Source: Nocardia abscessus (GTDB lineage: Bacteria > Actinomycetota > Actinomycetes > Mycobacteriales > Mycobacteriaceae). From it: a stretch of 56,094 nucleotides of DNA. The position numbers and the translations under genes are program-made. The stretch lies in assembly GCF_015477775.1 (NCBI RefSeq), contig NZ_JADLQO010000028.1:1-56094 (forward strand), read 5' to 3'. The notes beneath the pieces were generated by a model, which ran no database searches, was not told where the DNA came from, and saw only the letters and a program-made list of their open reading frames with translations. Each line of letters opens with the position of its first letter. Position 1 is the stretch's first letter. Below, piece by piece: positions 16,097-26,020 of the stretch.

Positions 16097-17274
16097 TCGA
16101 ACGGCTCATGATCCACGAAGTCAGCCGACGCGGTGAGGGGCAGATGCGGTCGCTCTCGGCGCGCCCCCGGTTGAGATATTTGTGCAGCAGGTTCAGGCCG
16201 CCGGTGTAACCGAGCGCTTCGATCTCGTGGAACAGGTGAAGGACCGGGACACCGGGCTGTTCGGTGCGACGCTGCCGCAAGTGGTCGCGAAAGGGGTCGA
16301 CAAGGCAGGCCCGGTAATACGGTGGGCGGCGCAGCTGGTCCGGCTCGGATGCGCGGGCGTAGCGTTTCACCGCGTTCAACGCCAGGCCCAGACGCCGCGC
16401 GCAGCCCAGCAGTCCCACACCTTGATCGAGCAGATCGTGCACCGCATGCCAGCGTTCCAACGTGGTGGTCTCGCGGGTGAGTGTTTGCCGTTTCGGGCCG
16501 GCCGCGGCCCAGCATCGGCCGTGCGCGGCAACGACTTCCCTCACCGGTCGGGCCAGGCCGTGCCACAGATGCCAGCGGTCGCTGACCTGCAGTGCGGCGG
16601 GCCGCGCGCGGCGTACCGCTTCGGCATATGTGGCCGATCCGTCACGGACGACGACCTCGACGCCTGGATTGTTCCGCAGCCATGTTTCGAGGGTTTCGGA
16701 CTTGCGGTCGGCCAGGACGTCGATCCGTTGGTGAGTGACAGCGTCGATCACCGCTGTGCCGTCACGGTTTCGGCGGCGCAGGGCGAAATCGTCCACGCTG
16801 ACCACCCACGGGACCGGCCGGTGCGGCAGCGGGATCGCCAGCAGTACCCGCACCGCGGTATGTCGGAACAAGCGAACCGGCAACGCGGCCCGTACACCGA
16901 CCGCAGCCCGACGGCCAGTTCTTTCAAGATTGCCCGCACCTGGCCGGTCAGTCGGGTCGTTCGCCGTTGGTAGCGTTCGAGCAGCCCGGGAACCTGTTCA
17001 CGAAAGTCCTGCAGCACTGCGCTGTCGGGCAAACCAGTCGTCGAACCCGGACGCGGATGATCACCGGGCGACCGTCGGCGGGCAGGTCGGCGACGGTCCG
17101 GTGGTGGTAGCTGTGGACTTTCTCCGACTCCTCACCACAGCGTGAGCACACCGCCGGACCGGGCGCTGTCCGGGCCCGCACTACGAGCCGCCAGCCCTCC
17201 TCGACAACTTCCTCGATCACCAGCGTCGACAAACCCGAGAACACCAGCCCGACAGCAACATCCGCCTCACCCAC
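16097..17274 (-). pseudogene. ISL3-family transposase, frameshifted and truncated
   Basis: The N-terminus carries the ISL3 zinc-binding region CSRCGEESEKVHSYHHRTVA followed by LPADGRPVIIRVRVRRLVC. Frame changes follow near 17030 and 16890 (the FREQVPGLLERYQRRTTRL segment is in another frame). The DDE part continues with VVSVDDFALRRRNRDGTAVI, VVVRDGSATYAEA and QVSDRWHLWHGL. It ends at about WIMSRSTDLP without the C-terminal catalytic Glu region, where IS256 sequence begins. It is therefore non-functional. Confidence 0.8.
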
Positions 17275-17289
17275 CCAGGCATCGTGCCG

Positions 17290-17532
17290 TCAGGCGACCA
17301 CACTCAGCCACCGGAAGTGAGCCAGAGCCGTTGTTCCCAGTGTCAGGATGATGCGGCCGCCGGTTCGCTCCCCGTTCTTCTGCCTGCGTGGCTAGTGCCG
17401 GTTTTGCGGCCGGCGGTACCAGGCGAGACCGGCCGGCATGGCTTGAGAGGAGCGTGGCACCGCCCCCTACTGGGATATGCCCACCGACCGGCCTCGTGCC
17501 ATCCCCAACTGAAAAGGGCTGACACCGCAACA
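17290..17532 (+). other. non-coding leader of the IS110 element, possible bridge RNA region
   Basis: About 240 bases without a credible gene precede the intact IS110 transposase. In IS110-group elements the left non-coding end produces a structured bridge RNA that guides target and donor choice. Position and length fit that, but I can only infer it; I did not fold the sequence. Confidence 0.35.
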
Positions 17533-18558
17533 ATGATGGTTATCGGGATCGACGCGCACAAGCGCACCCACACCGCTGCCGCGGTCGACGAACTCGGCCG
17601 CCACAAGTCGACCAGAACGGTCGGCACCACCAGCAGTGACCACCTCGCACTTCTGAAATGGGCGCAGGCACAAGATGTTCCGGACCGGCTTTGGGCGATC
17701 GAGGACTGTCGGCACATGACCCGTCGTCTCGAACGAGATCTGATCGCCGCCGGTGAACGCGTGATCCGAGTGCCACCTAAACTGATGGCTCACGCCCGGG
17801 ACTCGGCCCGCACCTATGGCAAATCCGATTCCATCGATGCTCTTGCCATCGCCCGCGCCGCATTGCGGGAATCAGACCTGCCTGTTGCTCGGCTCGACGG
17901 CGTCGAACGCGAGATTCGCCTGCTGGTCGACCACCGCGAGGACCTGGTCGCCGAACGCACCCGCATCATCGCCCGGCTGCGCTGGCACCTGCACGAACTC
18001 GACCCAGCATGGACCCCACCGGCGAAACTCGACCGGACCAGCGCATTCGACCGAGTCACAACATATCTGGCCCAGACCACCGGACTTCTCGCGCGGCTCG
18101 CAGCGACGCTGGTCGAGCACTGCCGTCGTCTGACCGTCGAGATCGATGACCTCGCCGCCGAGATCGGCACCCGCATCACCAAGGTCGCTCCGTCACTGCT
18201 GGCGATCGTCGGCTGCGCCGAACTGACCGCCGCGAAGATCATCGGCGAAACCGCTGGGGTCGACCGGTTCCGATCCAAGGATGCCTACGCTCGGCACAAC
18301 GGCACAGCACCGCTACCGGTCTGGTCTTCCAACCACGAACGCCACCGGCTATCGCGGACCGGAAATCGGCAGCTCAACGCCGCGATCCACCGTATCGCAC
18401 TCACCCAGGCCCGCTGCCACCCCGGCGCCCGAGAACTACTCGCACGGCGCAAGGCCTCCGGCGACGGCGGCATGGAGGCACTGCGAGTCCTCAAACGCCG
18501 AATCTCCGACGCCATCTTCCGCGCCATGGCCAACGACCATGTCGCCTCGACGGCTTGA
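17533..18558 (+). CDS. IS110-family transposase, apparently intact
   Basis: 341 residues starting MMVIGIDAHKRTHTAAAVDE. The DEDD RuvC-like residues are in GIDAHK, WAIEDC and KSDSIDALAIARAAL. The C-terminal Transposase_20 domain has LLAIVGCAELTAAKIIGE, RFRSKDAYARHNGTAPLPVW with the catalytic-serine segment WSS, and HRLSRTGNRQLNAAIHRIAL. Length and motifs are complete with no internal stop. An open frame extends 83 codons upstream, but the conserved start is at 17533. Such enzymes recombine DNA with a guide RNA and usually leave no target duplication. It is distinct from the broken IS110 pieces at 287-1400. Confidence 0.9.
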   Translation: MMVIGIDAHKRTHTAAAVDELGRHKSTRTVGTTSSDHLALLKWAQAQDVPDRLWAIEDCRHMTRRLERDLIAAGERVIRVPPKLMAHARDSARTYGKSDSIDALAIARAALRESDLPVARLDGVEREIRLLVDHREDLVAERTRIIARLRWHLHELDPAWTPPAKLDRTSAFDRVTTYLAQTTGLLARLAATLVEHCRRLTVEIDDLAAEIGTRITKVAPSLLAIVGCAELTAAKIIGETAGVDRFRSKDAYARHNGTAPLPVWSSNHERHRLSRTGNRQLNAAIHRIALTQARCHPGARELLARRKASGDGGMEALRVLKRRISDAIFRAMANDHVASTA

Positions 18559-18600
18559 CAGAGGAGCAAGCGACAGTCCCAAAGCCCCCAGCGGCGAGTA

Positions 18601-18608
18601 CACGACCG
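18601..18608 (+). repeat. 8-bp target-site duplication, left copy
   Basis: CACGACCG immediately before the left inverted repeat of the IS256-family element. An identical copy follows the right end at 20002-20009. Eight bases is a typical IS256-family duplication length. Confidence 0.85.
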
Positions 18609-20001
18609 GGGAGTGTCAGAACCTTTGTGGGTGAGCGCGATTGATTCTATTTTTCGGTGTGGTCGGTGCGGTCGCCGTAGATCAGGGCGAACTGCTGCAG
18701 GGCTCGTTTCCAGCCGGGGGTGCGCCCGACGACGTTGGGCCGGTTCTTGCGGCGGTCGCGGATGACCAGGTAGAGCACCTTCAACGCGGCTTAGGTTGGG
18801 AAGTGCCCGCGGCGGCGCACCGCTTGCCGGAAACGGGCATTGAGCGATTCGATCATGTTGGTCGTGTAGACGACCCGCCGGATCTCCGGCGGGAACTGCA
18901 GAAACGTGGTGAAGTGCTCCCAGGAACCGCGCCAGGTGTTGACGATCATCGGGTAACGGTCGCCCCATTCAGCGGTGAACTCGGCGAACCGCGCTTCGGC
19001 CGCATCGACCGTCGGGGCGGTATAGACCTGACGCAGCTGTTTGCTGATCGGCCCCCAGTGCTGTTTACCAGCGTATTTGAGGCTGGCCCGCACGAGGTGG
19101 ACCACACACAGCTGCACGTCTGCGGCCGGCCAGATCTCGGCGATGGACTCCGGGGAGTCCCTTCAAGCCATCGCAGCAGACGATGCACACATCCTCGACA
19201 CCACGGTTACGCAGCTCTGCCAGCACCGCCATCCAATGCTTGGCGCCTTCACCGCCGTCGCCGACCCACAACCTGAGCACGTCACGAGCGCCGTCGAGGC
19301 CGATACCGACAGCCACGTACACCGGGCGCGAGGCGACCTGACCATCGCGGATCTTGACCCAGATGCAGTCGATCATCACGACCGCGTACACGCGATCGAG
19401 TGGTCGGGACTGCCATTCGGCCAACTCGCCGGCCACGGCGTCGGTGATCTTCGAGATCGTCTCCCGCGAGATATCCGCGCCGTAGATCTCGGCCAGATGC
19501 GCGCGGATCTCACCGGTCGTGAGCCCCTTGGCATACAGGCTGACCACCGCCTCGTCGAACCCGGCCACCCGCCGGGCATGTTTGGGCACGATCCGTGGCT
19601 CGAACTGCCCGGCGCGGTCCCGGGGCACGTCCACGGTGACCTGCCCGATATCGGTATGCACCCTCTTGCGGCTGGTGCCGTTGCGATGATTGCCGCCCTC
19701 GGTCTCGGCCGCCGCCGCACGATCGCCCTTGGCGTATCCGAGATGGTCGGTCATCTCCGCTTCCAGGGCAGCCTCGATGACGCGGCGGGTCACTGCCGTC
19801 AGCAGCCCATCGGCCCCGGTCAGCGACAGCCCCTCGCTGCGGGCCTGCTCCACCAACTCCTGCGCGATCCGAACATCCAGCCCGCCACTAGCAGTCCGAG
19901 TTGCGTTGTCGTTCAAGGTGATCCTTCCTCGCCGAAGCAGCCGCAGGCTACTTCAGCACCTGTTCGGAATCACCTCCACCCCCAAAGTTCCTGACAGTCC
20001 C
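18609..20001 (-). mobile_element. IS256-family insertion sequence, complete ends
   Basis: The left end GGGAGTGTCAGAACCTTTGTGG and the right end, read inward on the other strand as GGGACTGTCAGGAACTTTGGGG, are imperfect terminal inverted repeats of more than 20 bases. Each is directly flanked by CACGACCG. The 1393-base length is usual for the family. The transposase inside is on the minus strand and is disrupted, so the copy could move only with help in trans. Confidence 0.85.
18645..19916 (-). pseudogene. IS256-family transposase, frameshift plus nonsense
   Basis: Starts MNDNATRTASGGLDVRIAQE and runs through the family core (LTAVTRRVIEAALEAEMTDH, GLTTGEIRAHLAEIYGADIS, the first catalytic Asp in MIDCIWVKIRDG, the second in CDGLKGLP). 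A single-base shift near 19158 moves the reading frame. The protein then continues as MQLCVVHLVRASLKYAG, TTNMIESLNARFRQ (catalytic Glu) and GHFPT, where a TAA near 18790 interrupts it before ALKVLYLVIRDRRKN. Two lesions argue for real inactivation rather than one sequencing error. Confidence 0.85.
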
Positions 20002-20009
20002 CACGACCG
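20002..20009 (+). repeat. 8-bp target-site duplication, right copy
   Basis: CACGACCG directly after the right end of the IS256-family element, identical to 18601-18608. Confidence 0.85.
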
Positions 20010-20129
20010 TGGAACGTTCTCGTGGTGGGTAGCTTCGGCTACGTGGCCATAAACCGAATATTTCCTCGCGCAGGGCTGTTCGGGTGATGACCGAGCGAGC
20101 CAGCGGCGCCGGGTGGGGGGCATTGCCAC

Positions 20130-20960
20130 TCAAAATGAGGGCTGGTACAGCGAGTAGGTCTTGAGCTGGCTGGGTGGGAAGTGTGCGTCGGTTTGTCTCG
20201 TTTCGTAGATGTCGTACTGACCGGTTTCGGCGTTGTATATTCCGACAGTTGTATCGTCGATAGATTCCGGCAGAGGATCGTTCTTCCAAAGCCTGGTGAA
20301 ATGTGGCGATCTAGCCCACGCTTCGTAGAGTTCAGCGAATCTGGCGGGGTCGGCGAAAGGGCGGAAAACGCGTACTCCGAAGAGTAGTACCTGTATGCGC
20401 TCGTATCGCTTTCTGAATCTATCGGAGTCAGGATGATTGAGCATCAGATCGATGATGTTTACAGCACTTTTGGAGCCCCTAGGTGCTGGCTGCAGCATGG
20501 GGAAAACATCGCACCATTGCTGGTTCGCGCCGCCGGGTGGGATGTCGTAGAGCCGCCCTTGGAAACACGCTGGACCTTTGTGATTTTCGAGGTAGGAGAT
20601 GTCGTCGTCCGTCAACTCCGGCCACTCCTCGGTGGAGACCGGATAGAGATCCGGAGCGACCAATGCGCGCATGACGTCCGCGATGTACCACGGGACGCTC
20701 AGCAGCTCGATGAGCAAGTCGATATAGGTGTCGGAGGGGGTGCGTTCGTCGCGGATCCACTTTTGGACGGTATTGAGAGAGGAATCGAGCAAAGCGCCCA
20801 ACTGTGTCAGCGTGAGTCCCCGTTCGTTGCCCCTGGGTGAGAGGTGACGGACCTTATCTGGCACGACGCTGGTCAATCTGACCCAGTTGATATATTCACC
20901 GAGAGTCGACGGTCTTGGGCCGGTGCCGAGTGGCTCTATTCGCTCGACCAACTTTCTCAT
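20130..20960 (-). CDS. XRE-family regulator with MmyB-like ligand domain
   Basis: 276 residues from the ATG at 20960, which has GAAGG a few bases upstream; in-frame starts further out lack one. The N-terminal helix-turn-helix is LTLTQLGALLDSSLNTVQKW preceded by SPRGNERG. The rest, with LLIELLSVPWYIADVMRALV, DLYPVS, RYERIQVLLFGVRVFRPFAD, FAELYEAWARSPHFTRLW and ETGQYDIYETRQ, follows the layout of MmyB-like C-terminal domains. These regulators usually sit next to the oxidoreductase they control. Here a flavoprotein monooxygenase is the next gene on the same strand, so control of that gene is plausible. Confidence 0.7.
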   Translation of the reverse strand: MRKLVERIEPLGTGPRPSTLGEYINWVRLTSVVPDKVRHLSPRGNERGLTLTQLGALLDSSLNTVQKWIRDERTPSDTYIDLLIELLSVPWYIADVMRALVAPDLYPVSTEEWPELTDDDISYLENHKGPACFQGRLYDIPPGGANQQWCDVFPMLQPAPRGSKSAVNIIDLMLNHPDSDRFRKRYERIQVLLFGVRVFRPFADPARFAELYEAWARSPHFTRLWKNDPLPESIDDTTVGIYNAETGQYDIYETRQTDAHFPPSQLKTYSLYQPSF

Positions 20961-21265
20961 TGTTGCCTTCGTCCTTCTGTGATGTGCTGCCCTCATCATG
21001 TACCTGGTAGCCACCGAGGCGACTGACTCGCCATCACCGCGCCGTGGCTTGATGAGTAATCGGGTTGCTTGCTGCCGAGACTGGTTCTGGACAGTGCCAA
21101 CGACGTTCGCTGCGCTGATGGCTTTGGGTGCGCGACGACCAACGCCGAATCGACGTTGTGGGCGCATGCCGGTTTGGCCGAAACACTGATTGGCGCTGTC
21201 TTGTCGTGCCCACTGTGGCGTGTGGGGGCTGTGGGTTGACAGAAGAGGTTCGCCATGGCCGGTCT

Positions 21266-23074
21266 TCAGATGTCCTCCGCGCCGTGCGCGACCAGCGGTG
21301 TCTCAGCGGCAGCGGGGGCGTCATCTTCGTCATGGGCCGCCGTCAGTGCTGTCCGGAGCACGGCGGAGAGTGCGGACCGCTCGTCTCCGCGGCAGCGTAG
21401 GCTGATATGTCCGTCCGGTCGCACCAAGCACAGTGAGTCCGTGACGGAATCGCCGTACATGTCGAAAATATCGTTGCGGTGAGCGACTACGGTGTCCCTT
21501 GGCGCGGCCGTGTCAACAGGGGCCGATCTCGATGCGCGGGGGAGCAGGCCCCGATCGAACCTCCGCTGCCACCAGACTTTCCACGATCGACAGCCTCGGC
21601 GCCGTTTCCCACGCCGTGCCGGCCGCCGCCGGGTCGCGGCGATCGCCACCACTCGCAGTCGTCGGCTGTAGGGCTGCGCAGCGTGCGCGGCCCATGCCGC
21701 CAGCGCGGACTGCGGATTTCGTTGCAAGACCAGCAGCGTGTAGCCCGGATGTCGCAGCAGGTCGTGAAGCCACAGCGTGGGCGTGATGGGCACGTCAGGG
21801 GCGCGGTCTCCGGCTCTGAGGCCCTCCATGGGCAGTATGCCGGGGGGCTGGGCTATGACCTGGCGGTAGGAGTAAGAGAGTCCTGAAATTTGCTCTGCGG
21901 CAGCTCGTCTGAAGCCTGGTGCTCGGATGACCGCGCGGCGGTCCTCCATGGATTTGCCGTGCGCCATCATGAAGCTGTGCAGCCTATGGGTGCCGTCGAT
22001 GACTTGCTCGGCGACCGGTCTGCGCTCCACCTCGTAGGTGTCCAGCACCTCGTTCGGAGCCTCGCCTGCGGCGACGCCGGCGAGTTTATAACCGAGGTTG
22101 AGCGCGTCCTGGATGCTTGCGTTCATGCCTTGGCCACCGGCAGGTGAATGAACGTGTGCAGCGTCGCCGCACAAGAAGATATTTCCGATGCGGTAGGCAG
22201 AGCTGACGCGTCGCCAGATCTCGAAGACGGTGGCCCACTCCGGTTCACCGAGCATGACGGTGCCGTCGAAGTGCCTGTCTATGGCCTGCTGGAACTCCGC
22301 GCGAGCGGCGTCGAGTTCGGGTTTGGCTTTGCGTGCGGGCGTGGGGTCGTGGATCAGGACCCGGTAGTTGGTAGGAAGCTGCGCTTCGGTGGGCAGCGGT
22401 GCCGTGAGCAGCATTTCCCCCCGATGGATGTCGTAATGGATATCCGCGTCTTTGTGTGGAAGGCCGAACACCGGGACATCCATCATCCTCATGCTGCCGG
22501 TGTACTCATCGCCTTGAAAATCCAGCCCGAGGAGGGTGCGGACGGTGCTTCGCACTCCATCACATCCCACCAGCCAGTCAGGGTTCACGATCTCCGCTAC
22601 CACGGTGGTGCCGGCATCCGTGTGTACAAGGGTGGCAGTGACGCGTCCACTGTCACTGGTGGTGAGGGCGCGAAGTTCGGTGTTCCATTCCACGAAGACG
22701 CCGCGTGCGGCAAGCTCGGCACGAAGGACGCTCTCCAAGCGGTCTTGCTCGAGCAGGAGGATGCCCGGATATCGGTGGCTCAATTGCTCGAATGCGAGCC
22801 GCTCCGCCTCTTGTTCGTCCCCTTCGAAATGGAAGACCATCCCGCTGCTCCAGATGCCCTTATCCAGCATTGGCGCGATGATCCCTGCCCTGTCGTAGCC
22901 TTCCAAGGTTCGGATGTGGACGGTGAAGGATCTCGATGTCGTGGCAGGACCGGACCTTTTGTCGATCACGCGACATGGCACGCCCCAGCGCAGCAATTCG
23001 AGGGCGAGAGTCAAACCCGCTGGCCCAGCACCAACGATCAGAATCGCATCACGCGAGACAGCGGCTTGTGACAT
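21266..23074 (-). CDS. FAD-dependent aromatic hydroxylase (class A flavoprotein monooxygenase)
   Basis: About 602 residues from the ATG at 23074, preceded by GAAGGA. FAD-binding GAGPAGLTLALELLRWG at the N-terminus, the DG motif VGCDGVRSTVR, and the GD motif FLCGDAAHVHSPAGGQGMNA identify a PHBH/MhpA-like NAD(P)H-dependent hydroxylase. After the GD motif comes the usual C-terminal thioredoxin-like domain, with HPGYTLLVLQ and LCLVRPDGHISLRC. Between them, about 21540-21640, the frame reads an Arg/Trp-rich run (RRRPARRGKRRRG and SWKVWWQRRF). The neighbouring frame gives more typical residues (PAAAGTAWETAPRLSIVESL), suggesting a compensating pair of indels. The substrate is unknown. Confidence 0.88.
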   Translation of the reverse strand: MSQAAVSRDAILIVGAGPAGLTLALELLRWGVPCRVIDKRSGPATTSRSFTVHIRTLEGYDRAGIIAPMLDKGIWSSGMVFHFEGDEQEAERLAFEQLSHRYPGILLLEQDRLESVLRAELAARGVFVEWNTELRALTTSDSGRVTATLVHTDAGTTVVAEIVNPDWLVGCDGVRSTVRTLLGLDFQGDEYTGSMRMMDVPVFGLPHKDADIHYDIHRGEMLLTAPLPTEAQLPTNYRVLIHDPTPARKAKPELDAARAEFQQAIDRHFDGTVMLGEPEWATVFEIWRRVSSAYRIGNIFLCGDAAHVHSPAGGQGMNASIQDALNLGYKLAGVAAGEAPNEVLDTYEVERRPVAEQVIDGTHRLHSFMMAHGKSMEDRRAVIRAPGFRRAAAEQISGLSYSYRQVIAQPPGILPMEGLRAGDRAPDVPITPTLWLHDLLRHPGYTLLVLQRNPQSALAAWAAHAAQPYSRRLRVVAIAATRRRPARRGKRRRGCRSWKVWWQRRFDRGLLPRASRSAPVDTAAPRDTVVAHRNDIFDMYGDSVTDSLCLVRPDGHISLRCRGDERSALSAVLRTALTAAHDEDDAPAAAETPLVAHGAEDI

Positions 23075-23243
23075 GGTGATCCTTCGTGCGGTGCCTGTGG
23101 CGTCCAGCGGCAAGGGAGCGCGGACCGGCTTCGGATGGCGCCCTTCCATCGCGGGAAAGCTGTGGTCGTCAAGCGCGACTCTCACATGCACGCAACGAAG
23201 ATGGAATGCGGAATGACCGGCAGATACCTACCGAGGCACTTAC

Positions 23244-25898
23244 CTATGTCACATCGTCAGGATTCGGAGCTGACGGCCGGTCTCGTGCTGCGGCGTCGAT
23301 TCTGGGCGTGAGATGTGCGGGAATGCTCGCCGCTACCTCGCCTCGCGACTTGATCTTCAGCTTTTGGAATATAGCCGCGACTTGCGCGTCGATCGTCCGC
23401 CGGGAGACGCCTCGCCGTGCGGCGATGGCACGATTTGTGTACTCGGCAGCAATCAGGATGGCGATCTCGAGCTGGGGTTCCGATAGAGTGCGCCACGGCT
23501 CGGGTGCAGGCAGCGGTGCGAAGTTCATCGTCAGTTCGCGCAGAGCGACGCGGTGCACCTCGTTGTTCACAGGGTCGAGGCGGGCACCGCGTTTCTCGGC
23601 ATCCGCGTAGGCGGCAGCACCGAGCACCTTGCGGGATACGGCGCGAGCCTGGCGCGACTGGTCAGCGAACGATCCCATCGATGCGATGTCGATGCCCAGG
23701 CGAGTTCGCACGGCGCCCATGCCGCCAGCGAGGTAGGCGATCTCCCTTGCCAGAGACGGATTCTGAGGGTGGCTGCTGCCGTTCCTTGTGATGAGGGCTG
23801 CCAATGCCCAAATCCGCAGCTCGACCGCCCACGCCGCACCCCACTGATCACGAACGGACAGCTGATGACGCAAGGCGTCATCCAGGATCGCCAACGCCTC
23901 ATTGGGATCGCCATGCTTGAGTAGGGCGACGGCACGGCTGAGCTCAGCCCACGAAGCCGCCCACCGTGCGCCCGATACTTGCGCTTGCTCGAGGCAACGC
24001 TCGGAAATGGCGTGAGCTTGTTCCGGTGATCCGAGCAGGGCCGCCGCGAAGCCGGCGAACATGCCGGCCATCATTTCGCCGCCGCGATTGCCCAGATCAC
24101 GGAACTTGTCACGGGCCCGCTCGAGCACCGTGATTGCTCTTGGATCCCGATCGCGCATCACCATTTCTGTGCCACGGGCCAATTCCAGTCGCGGAGGAAG
24201 GCCAAAGTCGATTTCAGGGTGCTTGCGCCAGCTGGCCATGTCGGTATCGGGAATGCTGGCGGCGACGCAGTCCTCGATCATACGATGGGCGTCTTGCCCT
24301 TGCCGCACGGCAAGCCACGCGATCGCGGACTTGGCAGATACCTGCAGCGCAGTCGGCTGTGGGCTGAGGGTCTCGGTGGCACGCAGACACCGCTCCGTCA
24401 ATCGGCGGATATCTTGGATTCTCCCTTGTACGAAGGGGACACGGAGAGCTATCAGTCCGATACAGATTTCCAGACCCGCCGCGGCCGTGCTGGGCGAAGA
24501 GCGGGACGTTTCGATAGCTGTGAGGATGTTGTCCCAGGATGCGCGGGCCCAGTCCAGCAGTTCTCGCTCTTGTGGACTGAAGCAGCGGTCTGCGGCATCG
24601 GTGACTCGATCGCGGTAGTATCTCAGATGTCGATGAGCCAGGCAGACCGATTGATCTTCTCCGCTGCTGGCCGAGCGTCGACTCAGCTGCTTCCACGCGA
24701 ACAGCCGTAGGGTCTCGAGCAGGCTGTAGCGCACCGTCGATGTCGTGATGTGGATAGTGACCAGCGATTGATCGACGAGCCTGTCGAGTAGCTGCTGTAT
24801 CTCATTGCGTGGCAGCGGCAGACGATCATCCCTGTTGTCGCCGGAATCGTCGACTTCTTCACCGCACACGGCTTGGATCGCGTGCAGATCGGCTCCGACA
24901 TCTGCTGCGGCGGTGTGCGTGTCGTCGGGGTGGGTGTCGTATCCGGATGCGAAGACCGACATGCGGTCGAACAGCAGTCGTTCCTGGTCGGAGCACAATT
25001 CGTACGACCATCGAATGACGTCAGTGACCTTCCTGTGGCGGGGTTCGACCCCCGCGCGGGGCCCGGCCGACCATTGCATCCGCTGGTCGTCGGCTCGGCC
25101 CGATAGTTCATCTCTGATCCCTGCCAGCGACTGGTAGCGCCGCCTGGCGGCGGCCAACCGGATGTAGAGGGGATGGTGATGCACGTGTCGGCATATCTCA
25201 GCGGCGATCTCCGATTCTTCCTCGCCGATCACCTGGTGGCCGGTGAGCTCGACACGCTGCCGAAACAGAGTTGCGGCTTGTTCCCTGGTCAGCGGTGGAA
25301 CATTCGTTACGCGCTCATCGGCCCAGCCGAGGGAGATCCGGCTGGTGGCCAGGATGGTGAGATCCGGGAGCGTATCGAGGAGATCTGTGACGAAAAGTAG
25401 TATGGGGTCGAGCACGTGCTCGCAGTTGTCCAAGATAACGATGGTGCGTTGGGGGCGGCCTGGCTCATCGGTGCCGGTGCTGTTCAATGCGTCGACTAGA
25501 GCTTCCCACCCGGTTCGTCCGGAGAACTCGCCCTGGAACACGATTCGGGTGGTCTCCCGCTCGACTGCGGCGTAGTCCGAGTCTGCTGGCAGCCGTGCGA
25601 GGGGTACCCAGTGGACCTGAGTGCCGCGGTCCTTAGCTTTGACTCGACGGATCACCTCAGCTGCCAAGGCTGTTTTCCCGATCCCACCCGGACCTGCGAG
25701 CGTGACCAGCCGCTGGGTCAGTAGGTAGTCGTGGATCTGCTCCAGCTCTCGATCGCGTCCGACAAAGTTCTGAGTCGGCGTCGGTACACCTCCCACACGC
25801 CCCGCCCCTGGTTTATGCATATGCGGACTATAACCGAAAAGGATGGTCGGTCTTCGATGTCCTGCTGGCCGACCTAACTCGTGGCTGTCAACACTCAT
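23244..25898 (-). CDS. large LuxR-family regulator with NB-ARC-like ATPase (LAL type)
   Basis: 884 residues. P-loop at 69-77 (GPGGIGKTA) after FVGRDRELEQIHDYLL; Walker B TIVILDNCEH; sensor LATSRISLGWADE. A long helical, TPR-like middle follows. The C-terminal LuxR helix-turn-helix is LSEPQLEIAILIAAEYTNRA then IAARRGVSRRTIDAQVAAIF. This is the form of SMALE/AfsR-like activators that often control actinomycete secondary metabolism. The start is the ATG at 25898; a second ATG near 25820 is possible, and neither has a strong ribosome site. The gene is divergent from the methyltransferase across a region with TAGGTAG repeats that could be its own binding sites. Confidence 0.85.
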   Translation of the reverse strand: MSVDSHELGRPAGHRRPTILFGYSPHMHKPGAGRVGGVPTPTQNFVGRDRELEQIHDYLLTQRLVTLAGPGGIGKTALAAEVIRRVKAKDRGTQVHWVPLARLPADSDYAAVERETTRIVFQGEFSGRTGWEALVDALNSTGTDEPGRPQRTIVILDNCEHVLDPILLFVTDLLDTLPDLTILATSRISLGWADERVTNVPPLTREQAATLFRQRVELTGHQVIGEEESEIAAEICRHVHHHPLYIRLAAARRRYQSLAGIRDELSGRADDQRMQWSAGPRAGVEPRHRKVTDVIRWSYELCSDQERLLFDRMSVFASGYDTHPDDTHTAAADVGADLHAIQAVCGEEVDDSGDNRDDRLPLPRNEIQQLLDRLVDQSLVTIHITTSTVRYSLLETLRLFAWKQLSRRSASSGEDQSVCLAHRHLRYYRDRVTDAADRCFSPQERELLDWARASWDNILTAIETSRSSPSTAAAGLEICIGLIALRVPFVQGRIQDIRRLTERCLRATETLSPQPTALQVSAKSAIAWLAVRQGQDAHRMIEDCVAASIPDTDMASWRKHPEIDFGLPPRLELARGTEMVMRDRDPRAITVLERARDKFRDLGNRGGEMMAGMFAGFAAALLGSPEQAHAISERCLEQAQVSGARWAASWAELSRAVALLKHGDPNEALAILDDALRHQLSVRDQWGAAWAVELRIWALAALITRNGSSHPQNPSLAREIAYLAGGMGAVRTRLGIDIASMGSFADQSRQARAVSRKVLGAAAYADAEKRGARLDPVNNEVHRVALRELTMNFAPLPAPEPWRTLSEPQLEIAILIAAEYTNRAIAARRGVSRRTIDAQVAAIFQKLKIKSRGEVAASIPAHLTPRIDAAARDRPSAPNPDDVT

Positions 25899-26020
25899 GC
25901 CCGACTGGGCGAAAACACCATTGCGACCTGGGCATCTCGATATGAACCCTTCTCGTGTCGATCCGAACGCGCTGGCAACTGAGGATCGACGAGGGGTAGG
26001 CGTGCCAACCGTATTCGGTG

